DNA from: Betaproteobacteria bacterium
GTDB taxonomy: Bacteria; Pseudomonadota; Gammaproteobacteria; Burkholderiales; SG8-41
Reading direction: 5' to 3'
Length of the DNA: 25,732 nucleotides
NCBI GenBank assembly: GCA_025356695.1
Contig: JANXSE010000085.1
Location: 1-25,732, forward strand
In this document: positions 1-6,833 of the stretch, one piece after another
How the letters are laid out: the number at the start of each line of letters is the position of its first letter
Numbering within the stretch: the first letter of the stretch is position 1
Position numbers and translations under genes: made by a program
Notes under the pieces: model-generated
Databases searched by the model: none
What the model was told of the DNA's origin: nothing
What the model saw: the letters and a program-made list of their open reading frames with translations, nothing else

Positions 1-644
1 AGCATGAACTCGATGAAGTCGACGATGTTGAGGTCCGACGAATTGCCACAGCTCACTTGATAGCTGACACCGACGCCGGCTTCCTGTGAGCGCCACATCA
101 CGTTGACCTGCCCCGCGCCGCCGCTTTGCGACACCACGCCGACGTTGCCCGCCGGACGCCGCGGCCCGGCAATGGTCGCCGAAGTCGTCATTGCAAAGCC
201 ATCGACGAAGCTGATCATGCCGTTGCAGTTCGGCCCCATGATGCGCATGCCGGAACGGCGCGCCAGCGCAACCACTTCAGCCTGCAATGCCTTGCCTTCG
301 GGCGTGCCGCTTTCGGCGAAACCGCCGGTGTAGACGGTAACGAACTTCGCGCCGCGTGCCGCGCAATCTTCAAGAATGTCCATTACATGCTGTGCGGGGA
401 CGACGACGCCGACATGATCGGGCGACTCGGGCAGATCGCGCACACTGGCATAACATTCGTGGCCGCGGATCTGCTGGCCCTTGAAGCGCGGATTGACCGG
501 ATAGATTTTCCCCCGGTAACCGAAGTCGGTCATGCGCATCAGCACCTTGCCGGCAAAACGCGACAGGTCATCGGTGGCGCCGACCAGCGCCACGCTGGCA
601 GGATTGAAGAATTTTTTCAGATTGGGCTTCGGTGCGGTACTCAT
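1..644 (-). CDS. NDP-forming acyl-CoA ligase (acetate--CoA ligase, ADP-forming, alpha-type), 5' part only
   Basis: The minus strand from 644 downward encodes MSTAPKPNLKKFFNPASVAL, then a CoA-binding Rossmann-type domain (SVALVGATDD near residue 20, IYPVNPRF near 47, MGPNCNGM near 132) and the start of a succinyl-CoA-synthetase-like domain (VGVVSQSGG near 165). This order is typical of NDP-forming acyl-CoA synthetases, which interconvert an acyl-CoA plus ADP and Pi with a free acid plus CoA and ATP. The gene runs off the left edge, so the active-site histidine and ATP-grasp region cannot be seen. Its ATG overlaps the stop codon of the upstream dehydrogenase (ATGA at 644-641), so the two are probably translationally coupled. 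The substrate is unknown; a hydroxy- or oxo-acid route shared with the dehydrogenase is only an inference. Confidence 0.85.
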   Translation of the reverse strand, partial: MSTAPKPNLKKFFNPASVALVGATDDLSRFAGKVLMRMTDFGYRGKIYPVNPRFKGQQIRGHECYASVRDLPESPDHVGVVVPAQHVMDILEDCAARGAKFVTVYTGGFAESGTPEGKALQAEVVALARRSGMRIMGPNCNGMISFVDGFAMTTSATIAGPRRPAGNVGVVSQSGGAGQVNVMWRSQEAGVGVSYQVSCGNSSDLNIVDFIEFM

Positions 645-1780
645 AAGGCTTTTTTCTCCTGCGCTTTTCTGTTCAATCCCAGCGCCTGCTGGATGTTGCA
701 TGCGATTTCTTCGATGTCGTCGAGCAGCGTCTGCCGCGGCCCGCCGGCGAAATGCGGCGTCATCAGAAAATTGTCGAAGGCCAGCAGCGGCTCGTCTTCG
801 GCCACCGGCTCCTGATAATGCACGTCGGCCGCCGCCGCGCCGAGGCGTCCCGATTTCAATACCGCCAACAGTGCATCGTGATCGACGATATCGGCGCGCG
901 AGGTGTTGATCAACCACGCGCCGCGTTTCATTTGATTCAGGGCGGCGGCGCCGACCAGACCGCGCGTCGCCGCTTCGAGCGGCACATGCACGCTCAGGAT
1001 ATCGGAACCCGTGAACAGATCGTCCCAGCCGCAATAGGCGATGCCGAGTGCAGCCTCTTCCGCCGGTGGCAGGCGGTTACGGCGGTGATACCGAATATTG
1101 AGGCCGAAAGCGCGCGCCATTGGCACCAGTTCGCGCGCGATCTCGCCCATGCCAAGCAGGCCCAGCGTCATGCCGTGAATCACGCGCAGGCCGCCGACGC
1201 GACCGTAGTTGTTGGCGCCGGTGTGGCGCGTGTCGTACTTGCGGTATTCGTAGCCGAGTGGCTGCAGGCGTTCAACGGTAACTTTGCCGGCGAGACGGTG
1301 CAGTTGTTTCGCCAGACCAAGGATCAGCGCCATCGTGTGTTCAGCCACCGCGATATTGGTACGGCGACGCTGCGTTTTCACCGTCACACCGCGCGCCACG
1401 CAGGCGGCGAGATCGATGTTATCGGCGCGCATGCCGAACTTGTGGATGAACTTGAGGCGCGGTGCCAGCACCAGTTCAGCAGCACCCACGGCCATGCTTT
1501 CGACTACCAGCGCCTCGGCCTGCGGCAAAACCGCATGCAGTTCTTCAGTGGTTTTGATCAGTTTGACGCTGGACGGAAAAATACCCGGCACGCGCGCGTG
1601 CACATCCGCAAGCCAGGTCTGCTGGTCGATATCGTGGGCAACGTAGTCGGCGAACACGTTCATGCGCTCGGCGGGGGTCGCCGGGTCAAGCAACACCTGC
1701 AAAAAGCGCAGCACTTTGTCGTCTTCAACTGCAATAACGGTCACGGCGGTCTCGGCGGTCACGGCGGTCACGGCGGTCAC
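641..1780 (-). CDS. D-isomer-specific 2-hydroxyacid dehydrogenase (phosphoglycerate dehydrogenase-like)
   Basis: A 379-residue NAD(P)-dependent 2-hydroxyacid dehydrogenase. An N-terminal substrate domain is followed by the nucleotide-binding motif LGLLGMGEIA. The family's catalytic Arg lies in INTSRADIVDHDALL, the Glu in ADVHYQEPVAED and the His in LMTPHFAGGP. The enzyme should reduce a 2-oxoacid or oxidise a D-2-hydroxyacid in the cytoplasm; the substrate cannot be read. The 1780 start is a GTG lying inside five 9-base repeats, which would give an odd N-terminus of Thr-Ala-Val units. A later GTG is quite possibly the real start; the next repeats and the codon before LRFLQVLLDP are candidates, and no clear ribosome-binding site decides. 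The gene ends in an ATGA overlap with the acyl-CoA ligase. Confidence 0.85.
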   Translation of the reverse strand: MTAVTAVTAETAVTVIAVEDDKVLRFLQVLLDPATPAERMNVFADYVAHDIDQQTWLADVHARVPGIFPSSVKLIKTTEELHAVLPQAEALVVESMAVGAAELVLAPRLKFIHKFGMRADNIDLAACVARGVTVKTQRRRTNIAVAEHTMALILGLAKQLHRLAGKVTVERLQPLGYEYRKYDTRHTGANNYGRVGGLRVIHGMTLGLLGMGEIARELVPMARAFGLNIRYHRRNRLPPAEEAALGIAYCGWDDLFTGSDILSVHVPLEAATRGLVGAAALNQMKRGAWLINTSRADIVDHDALLAVLKSGRLGAAAADVHYQEPVAEDEPLLAFDNFLMTPHFAGGPRQTLLDDIEEIACNIQQALGLNRKAQEKKAL

Positions 1781-1782
1781 GG
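1738..1782. repeat. Five tandem 9-bp repeats (CGGTCACGG) at the 5' end of the dehydrogenase
   Basis: Five head-to-tail copies of a 9-base unit fill 1738-1782. The second copy has one A-to-T change. Because the period is a multiple of three, copy-number change would not shift frame but would add or remove Thr-Ala-Val triplets if translation starts upstream. The array also contains several alternative GTG start codons. Confidence 0.9.
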
Positions 1783-1922
1783 CATCGATCTTTCAACAAC
1801 CCTCAGCATTTCCAATCCGCCGGCATCGTCATCCGGTGCGATTTACCGCGGGCGATGATATCACGCGGTCGACCACGTCCTTTTTGCCGTCGAATTCCGC
1901 GCAGCGACACACGCTTACGGCA

Positions 1923-1956
1923 CTGTCACGGCTTTGTCATGCGGTGCCTTTACTCT
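1923..1956 (+). promoter_or_regulatory. Pho-box-type promoter of dgkA
   Basis: CTGTCAC-GGCT-TTGTCAT at 1923-1940 closely matches two PhoB half-sites on an 11-base period. After exactly 10 bases comes TACTCT (1951-1956), placed where a -10 element sits in PhoB-activated promoters, about 27 bases before the dgkA ATG. There is no -35 hexamer, as expected for this promoter class. Confidence 0.7.
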
Positions 1957-1982
1957 TCGCGCAGACAACCGATGGCGCCGCG

Positions 1983-2348
1983 ATGGAAAGCCCGTACAAA
2001 GGCAGGACCGGTCTCAAACGCGTGTGGAACGCGTTGTTCTACTCGTTCGACGGACTGGCCGCCGCATTCCGTCATGAGGACGCTTTCCGCCAGGAAACAG
2101 GACTCGCCTGCATATTGATACCGACGGCACTGTATCTGCCGCTCGACATCCCCATGAAATGCGCGATGATCGCCAGCGTCGTCGCCGTGCTGGTGGTGGA
2201 ACTGCTCAATTCCGGCATCGAGGCCGTCACCGACCGCGTGTCGCTCGAAGACCATGCGCTGGCCAAACGCGCCAAGGATCTGGGCAGCGCGGCGGTACTG
2301 TTATCGGTGGCCAACGTGATCATCGTCTGGTTGCTGGCCCTGCTTTAG
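1983..2348 (+). CDS. dgkA: Diacylglycerol kinase, integral membrane DgkA type
   Basis: A 121-residue protein of DgkA length, with three hydrophobic segments (roughly residues 41-57, 61-76 and 104-121). It carries the family signature ELLNSGIEAVTDR (73-85) followed by RAKDLGSAAVLL, which matches the E. coli DgkA active-site region. DgkA phosphorylates diacylglycerol to phosphatidic acid in the inner membrane using ATP. Here it follows a strong Pho-box-like promoter and sits just upstream of the glycosyltransferase-plcP operon. It could therefore salvage diacylglycerol released by PlcP in competition with the glycosyltransferases. The ATG at 1983 was chosen because the protein then begins, as in relatives, shortly before KGRTGLKRVWNA. 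The nearby ATG at 1972 is out of frame. No good Shine-Dalgarno is visible. Confidence 0.93.
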   Translation: MESPYKGRTGLKRVWNALFYSFDGLAAAFRHEDAFRQETGLACILIPTALYLPLDIPMKCAMIASVVAVLVVELLNSGIEAVTDRVSLEDHALAKRAKDLGSAAVLLSVANVIIVWLLALL

Positions 2349-2360
2349 CAGCAGACGCGG

Positions 2361-2394
2361 TTTTCACAAAACCGTCACGCCAGCGTCATCAAAT
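2361..2394 (+). promoter_or_regulatory. Tandem Pho-box-like array upstream of the glycosyltransferase-plcP operon
   Basis: Three 7-base units on an 11-base period: TTTTCAC (2361), CCGTCAC (2372) and GCGTCAT (2383), with 4-base spacers AAAA and GCCA. Ten bases after the second unit is TCAAAT (2389-2394), a 4/6 match to TATAAT. The array overlaps a perfect inverted repeat, CGGTTTT-CAC-AAAACCG (2358-2374), which could instead be a weak dgkA terminator; the two readings are not exclusive. Confidence 0.55.
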
Positions 2395-2423
2395 TTTCTT
2401 GCTGGCCGGCCAGAATCGCGGCA

Positions 2424-3644
2424 ATGCAAGACGCACCGATCATCTTTGAACACCTGCCGGAAACGCGCCGCACCTTGCGCGTCGCCGTTGTTACCGAAAC
2501 CTATCCGCCGGAAATCAATGGTGTTGCTATCACGATCCAGCACATGATCGAGGGCCTGCGCGCGCGCAATCACGAAGTTCAGCTGATCCGCCCGCGGCAA
2601 AACCGCACTGACAGCGCCACCGTCGAACCGCGTTTTGAGGAAGTCCTCGGGCGCGGCGTTTCGATCCCGCGTTATAACAATCTGAAGATGGGGTTGCCGG
2701 CCAAACAGGCGCTGGCGCGGCTGTGGTCGCTGCACCGCCCGGACATCGTGCACATCGTTACCGAGGGCCCGCTCGGCGCGTCAGCACTCGCCGTCGCCCT
2801 CAAACTGCGCATTCCCTGCTGCAGCGATTTCCACACCAACTTCCACAGCTATAGCCGCCATTACGGCGTCGGCTGGCTGCGCAAACCCATCGCCGGGTAC
2901 CTGCGCCGCTTTCACAACAAGGCGCACTGCACGATGGTGCCGACGCATTCGCTGCGTAACGAACTGGAGGGCCACGGCTATCTGAATCTGCGCGTGGTGC
3001 CGCGCGGCGTCGATACGCAGCAGTTCACACCGCGGCGGCGTAGCGAGAGCCTGCGCAAACGCTGGGGCATTGCCGATGGCCAGACCGTCGCCCTCTATGT
3101 GGGCAGGCTTGCGCCGGAAAAAAATCTGGCGGCGGTCCTCAAGGCCTACACCACGATGCGCGCGGCGGCGCCGGGCGTGCGCCTGGTCATGGTCGGCGAC
3201 GGGCCCGAACGCAAAGCACTGCAGGCACAGGACGCGAGCATCATCTTCGCCGGCATGCAAGCGGGCGATGCGCTGGCCGAACACTACGCCTCCGGCGACA
3301 TTTTTCTCTTCCCCAGCACCACCGAAACCTTCGGCAACGTGACGGTCGAGGCGCTCGCCAGCGGACTCGCCGTCGTCGCTTACGATTACGCCGCCGCCGC
3401 GGAATACATCAGGCACGGCGAAAACGGCCTGCTCGCCCCCGTCGACAACACCCGCGAGTTCGTCAACCTCGCAGTACGGCTCGCCTGCCATCAACCGCGC
3501 ACCGCTGCGCTGGGCCGCGCAGCGCGTGCCTCAATCGAGCCGTTTGAATGGAACACGGTCGGCGCCGCCTTTGAAACCGCGCTACGCGAAGTCATCGCCG
3601 CACAACAACGCCCGGAGGCAATCGACGACCGCTTGTCGGCCTGA
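2424..3644 (+). CDS. GT4-family glycosyltransferase, probable diacylglycerol glycosyltransferase (Agt-like)
   Basis: A 406-residue GT-B fold enzyme. The N-terminal acceptor domain has TETYPPEINGVA (24-35) and SDFHTNFHSYSRHYG (134-148). The C-terminal nucleotide-sugar domain has LYVGRLAPEKN (224-234) and the E-x7-E motif ETFGNVTVE (301-309). The plcP-type gene starts 14 bases after its stop, making an operon. In several proteobacteria a GT4 enzyme beside PlcP glycosylates the diacylglycerol that PlcP releases, giving phosphorus-free glycolipids under phosphate limitation; that role is inferred here from context. The start is supported by gap-free alignment with the N-terminus of the paralogue at 14987-16222 (IIFEHLPE versus IILEQIPA). 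The sugar donor is unknown. Confidence 0.88.
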   Translation: MQDAPIIFEHLPETRRTLRVAVVTETYPPEINGVAITIQHMIEGLRARNHEVQLIRPRQNRTDSATVEPRFEEVLGRGVSIPRYNNLKMGLPAKQALARLWSLHRPDIVHIVTEGPLGASALAVALKLRIPCCSDFHTNFHSYSRHYGVGWLRKPIAGYLRRFHNKAHCTMVPTHSLRNELEGHGYLNLRVVPRGVDTQQFTPRRRSESLRKRWGIADGQTVALYVGRLAPEKNLAAVLKAYTTMRAAAPGVRLVMVGDGPERKALQAQDASIIFAGMQAGDALAEHYASGDIFLFPSTTETFGNVTVEALASGLAVVAYDYAAAAEYIRHGENGLLAPVDNTREFVNLAVRLACHQPRTAALGRAARASIEPFEWNTVGAAFETALREVIAAQQRPEAIDDRLSA

Positions 3645-3658
3645 GAACGACTTCATCC

Positions 3659-4492
3659 ATGGACACCGCCACACACAACCGTACAACTACCCCTGAAAAA
3701 ACCGCACAAAAAGTACGCTCGCTGTTTCTCTCCGACATCCACCTCGGTTCGCGTGCCTGCCGCGCCGAGGAACTGCTCGAATTCCTGAAAGACTACGAAG
3801 CGTCGAACATTTTCCTGCTCGGCGACATCGTGGACTTCTGGGCGATGAGCCGCAGCCTTTACTGGCCGGCGCAGCACAACACAGTGGTACAGAAATTCCT
3901 GAAAAAAGCGCGCCATCATGTGCATGTCTACCTCATACCGGGCAACCACGACGAGGCACTGCGCGAATACGTCGGCAGTTCGTTCGGCGACATCACACTC
4001 GTGCGCGACCACGTGCACATCGCCGCCGACGGCCGCCGCTACGCACTGCTGCACGGCGACGAATACGACCAAGTGACCACCTACCACCGCTGGGTATCGG
4101 TGCTGGGGGACGTGTCGTACACGCTGCTCGTGCATCTGAACCGGCTGTTATCGCTGCTGCGGCGCAAAATCGGCGTCAGCGGCCACTGGTCGCTGGCCGA
4201 CTATGCCAAGCGCAACGTGCTGCGCGCGGTCAGCTTCATCGGCGACTTTGAAAACTCGGTGGTGCGCAACGTCAAGAAACGCGGTCTCGATGGCGTCATT
4301 TGCGGCCACATCCACACGCCGGTGATCAAACGCATCGACGGACTGACCTATATCAACTGCGGCGACTGGGTCGACAGCTGCACCGCCATCGTTGAGCATT
4401 TCGACGGCCGCATGCAATTGGTGCGCTGGACGCGCCCGCTGGCGGACGCGGCGCCGCGAGTGGTCGCAATCGCCGAAGCGCCCCTGCGTTGA
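3659..4492 (+). CDS. plcP: PlcP-type metallophosphoesterase (phosphate-stress phospholipase C)
   Basis: A 277-residue calcineurin-like phosphoesterase with the metal-site motifs in order: LSDIHLG (24-30), LGDIVDFW (54-61), PGNHDEALREY (94-104), LLHGDEYD (130-137) and CGHIHTPV (215-222). The length and the tract SRSLYWPAQHNTVVQKFLKKAR resemble the PlcP family of rhizobia and marine heterotrophs rather than true LpxH, which is shorter. PlcP hydrolyses phosphatidylcholine or phosphatidylethanolamine to diacylglycerol plus a phospho-headgroup at the inner membrane during phosphate starvation. Its position, 14 bases after a GT4 gene, 1.3 kb from dgkA and behind a Pho-like promoter, supports this over UDP-diacylglucosamine hydrolysis. 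No signal peptide is present. LpxH-like activity remains the alternative. Confidence 0.82.
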   Translation: MDTATHNRTTTPEKTAQKVRSLFLSDIHLGSRACRAEELLEFLKDYEASNIFLLGDIVDFWAMSRSLYWPAQHNTVVQKFLKKARHHVHVYLIPGNHDEALREYVGSSFGDITLVRDHVHIAADGRRYALLHGDEYDQVTTYHRWVSVLGDVSYTLLVHLNRLLSLLRRKIGVSGHWSLADYAKRNVLRAVSFIGDFENSVVRNVKKRGLDGVICGHIHTPVIKRIDGLTYINCGDWVDSCTAIVEHFDGRMQLVRWTRPLADAAPRVVAIAEAPLR

Positions 4493-4539
4493 TGCATATC
4501 AGCAAGCGGCCAATCAACCCGCCCCCGCCTGCCGGCAGG

Positions 4540-4573
4540 CTGTAACATATTTGTAATGCATATTTGTTAAGCT
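4540..4573 (+). promoter_or_regulatory. Pho-box-type promoter of ppk
   Basis: CTGTAAC-ATAT-TTGTAAT at 4540-4557 is two PhoB-like half-sites with an AT-rich 4-base spacer. Ten bases later is TAAGCT (4568-4573) in the -10 position, giving a leader of about 55-60 bases before the ppk ATG. The box abuts a 14-base palindrome (4527-4540) downstream of plcP. Confidence 0.72.
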
Positions 4574-4638
4574 GTGGTTCGTCTTGAATTGCGGCTGCCG
4601 GCCCCAATCCGACATTACAGGGCAGAACCGCGTACCCG

Positions 4639-6723
4639 ATGGCAAAACCAGCGCTCGCCGCAGAGTTGTATCTGAACCGTGAACTCGGCCTGCTCGCGTT
4701 CAACCGCCGTGTGCTGGCGCTGGCCGAAGACCGCCGGGTGCCTGCGCTCGAACGCCTGCGCTACCTCTGTATCGTCGACAGCAATCTCGACGAATTCTTC
4801 GAAATCCGCGTCGCCGGCCTGAAAGAGGAAATTGCCGCCGGCGCGCCGCCCGGCCCCGACGGCGTGCCGCTCGACCTGGTGTTCCGCAATATCGCGCGGG
4901 CGACCAAGACGCTGGTGGCACACCAGTACGAAATCCTCAACAACGACGTGCTGCCGCAGCTGTCGGCAGAGGGCATCCGCATCCTGCGCCGGACGAAGTG
5001 GAACGCCGCGCAAAAAGCGTGGGTGCGCGATTATTTTTTCCGCGAACTGATGCCGGTGCTGACGCCGATCGGCCTCGACCCCTCGCATCCGTTTCCACGC
5101 CTCCTGAATAAGAGCCTCAACTTCGTGGTCGAACTCGAAGGCAAGGACGCCTTCGGCCGCAAGTCGAGCATGGCGATTGTGCAGGCGCCGCGCGTGCTGC
5201 CGCGCGTGATCGCGCTGCCGCGCTCAATCGCCGGCTGCGAATACGGCTTCACCTTCCTGTCGTCGATCCTGCATGCGCATGTCGGCGAACTGTTCCCGGG
5301 CATGGCGGTGGTCGGCTGTTACCAATTCCAGCTCACGCGCAACAGCGACCTCTACATCGACGAGGAGGAACTGCGCGAACTGAAAAGCCTGCGCAAGGCC
5401 TTGCAGGGCGAACTCTCGCAGCGCCAGTTCGGCGACAGCGTGCGGCTGGAAGTGGCCGACGAATGCCCGCGCCGGCTCGCCGACGCGCTGCTGCAGCAGT
5501 TCGGCCTCGGCGAAATCGACCTCTACCAGATCAACGGGCCGGTCAATCTGGTGCGCCTGCTGCAGATTGCCGACCGCGTCGACCGCCCGGCGCTGAAGTT
5601 CCCGGCCTTCGTGCCGGGCATGCCGCGCGACCTGCTGCGTTACTCCAGCGTCTTCGACTGCATACGCCGCAGCGACATTCTGCTGCACCATCCTTTCCAG
5701 TCGTTTCTGCCGGTGATCAATTTCATCGAACAAGCCGCGCACGATCCGCAGGTCGTCGCCATCAAGCAGACCGTTTACCGCACCGGCGCGCAGTCGGCGA
5801 TGATGGAACTGCTGATGCAGGCCGCGCGCAACGGCAAGGCGGTCACCGTCGTCGTCGAGCTGATGGCACGCTTCGACGAAGAGGCCAACATCAACTGGGC
5901 GCAGCGGCTGGAAGAAGCCGGCGCCCACGTCATCTACGGCGTGGTCGGCCATAAAACACATGCGAAGATGGCGCTGGTGGTACGGCGCGAGGGAACAACC
6001 CTGCGCCGCTACGTGCATCTGGCGACCGGCAACTACCATTCGCGTACCGCCACGCTCTACACCGACTTCGGCCTCTTCACCTGCAACGAGGAGATCGCGC
6101 AGGACGTCAACGAGGTGTTCATGCAGCTCACTGGTCTGGGCAAGGCGAGCAAGCTCAGGCACCTGTGGGAGGCCCCCTTCACGCTGCATCAACGCGCCAT
6201 CAAGGCGATCCAGGCCGAAACGCGTAATGCCGCCGCCGGCCGCAAGGGCCGCATCGTCGCGCGCATGAACGCGCTACTGGAGCCGGAAATCATCACCGCG
6301 CTCTACGCGGCGTCGCAAGCCGGCGTCAGCATCGACCTCATCGTGCGCGGCGTCTGCGCGCTGCGCCCCGGAATGCCGGGCGTTTCGGAAAACATCCGCG
6401 TGCGCTCGGTGCTCGGCCGCTTTCTCGAACACAGTCGCGTCTTCTACTTCTACAACGGCGGCGCCGAGGACGTTTATCTGTCGAGCGCCGACTGGATGGA
6501 CCGCAATTTCTTCCGTCGCATTGAAATCTGCTTCCCGGTGCTTGAACCGCGCCTGAAACGGCGCGTTATCCGCGAAGGGCTCACCGCCTGCCTCGCCCGC
6601 GACGTCGAGGCCTGGGAAATGGATGCCAACGGCGAATATCACTTCCGCAAGGGCAAACGCGGCCGCGGCGGCCATTCGCAGAACGTCCTACTCGACCTGC
6701 TTGCCGCCAAGACCGGCACCTGA
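4639..6723 (+). CDS. ppk: Polyphosphate kinase 1
   Basis: A 694-residue PPK1 of normal family length. The N-terminal domain is recognisable from LYLNRELGLLAFNRRVL and VDSNLDEFFEIRVAG. The PLD-like catalytic domains carry HKTHAKM, with His441 aligning to the autophosphorylated His435 of E. coli, and LEHSRVFYF, with His598 aligning to His592. PPK1 polymerises the gamma-phosphate of ATP into polyphosphate and runs in reverse to make ATP. A Pho-like promoter lies upstream; ppx is separate and on the opposite strand about 2 kb away, so ppk and ppx are not co-transcribed as they are in E. coli. The ATG at 4639 gives the usual N-terminus. The Shine-Dalgarno is weak. Confidence 0.97.
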   Translation: MAKPALAAELYLNRELGLLAFNRRVLALAEDRRVPALERLRYLCIVDSNLDEFFEIRVAGLKEEIAAGAPPGPDGVPLDLVFRNIARATKTLVAHQYEILNNDVLPQLSAEGIRILRRTKWNAAQKAWVRDYFFRELMPVLTPIGLDPSHPFPRLLNKSLNFVVELEGKDAFGRKSSMAIVQAPRVLPRVIALPRSIAGCEYGFTFLSSILHAHVGELFPGMAVVGCYQFQLTRNSDLYIDEEELRELKSLRKALQGELSQRQFGDSVRLEVADECPRRLADALLQQFGLGEIDLYQINGPVNLVRLLQIADRVDRPALKFPAFVPGMPRDLLRYSSVFDCIRRSDILLHHPFQSFLPVINFIEQAAHDPQVVAIKQTVYRTGAQSAMMELLMQAARNGKAVTVVVELMARFDEEANINWAQRLEEAGAHVIYGVVGHKTHAKMALVVRREGTTLRRYVHLATGNYHSRTATLYTDFGLFTCNEEIAQDVNEVFMQLTGLGKASKLRHLWEAPFTLHQRAIKAIQAETRNAAAGRKGRIVARMNALLEPEIITALYAASQAGVSIDLIVRGVCALRPGMPGVSENIRVRSVLGRFLEHSRVFYFYNGGAEDVYLSSADWMDRNFFRRIEICFPVLEPRLKRRVIREGLTACLARDVEAWEMDANGEYHFRKGKRGRGGHSQNVLLDLLAAKTGT

Positions 6724-6735
6724 GATTCGCACCGG

Positions 6736-6769
6736 GCGTCACGCGGTTGCAACACGCCCGCGCTAACCT
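6736..6769 (+). promoter_or_regulatory. Candidate Pho-like promoter of the EAL/GGDEF gene
   Basis: GCGTCAC-GCGG-TTGCAAC (6736-6753) followed after 10 bases by TAACCT (6764-6769). The spacing equals that of the stronger sites in the window, but the half-sites are more degenerate, so chance is a real alternative. Confidence 0.4.
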
Positions 6770-6833
6770 CTCTTCAGCTGTTGCGACACACACCCGTTCC
6801 GGGCACCGCGCATTCAACAGCCGGAGATACCGC

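Noticed and set aside
752..1858. 368-codon plus-strand frame opposite the hydroxyacid dehydrogenase
   Set aside because: The dehydrogenase catalytic residues lie on the minus strand and the plus frame is His/Gln/Arg-rich without domain sequence.
4527..4540. 14-base palindrome GCCTGCC-GGCAGGC after plcP as a terminator
   Set aside because: No T-run follows in either direction; the next bases form the Pho-like box. It may be a hairpin but is not supported as an intrinsic terminator.
5224..6192. 322-codon minus-strand frame opposite ppk
   Set aside because: PPK1 catalytic motifs are on the plus strand; the antisense frame shows no domain.
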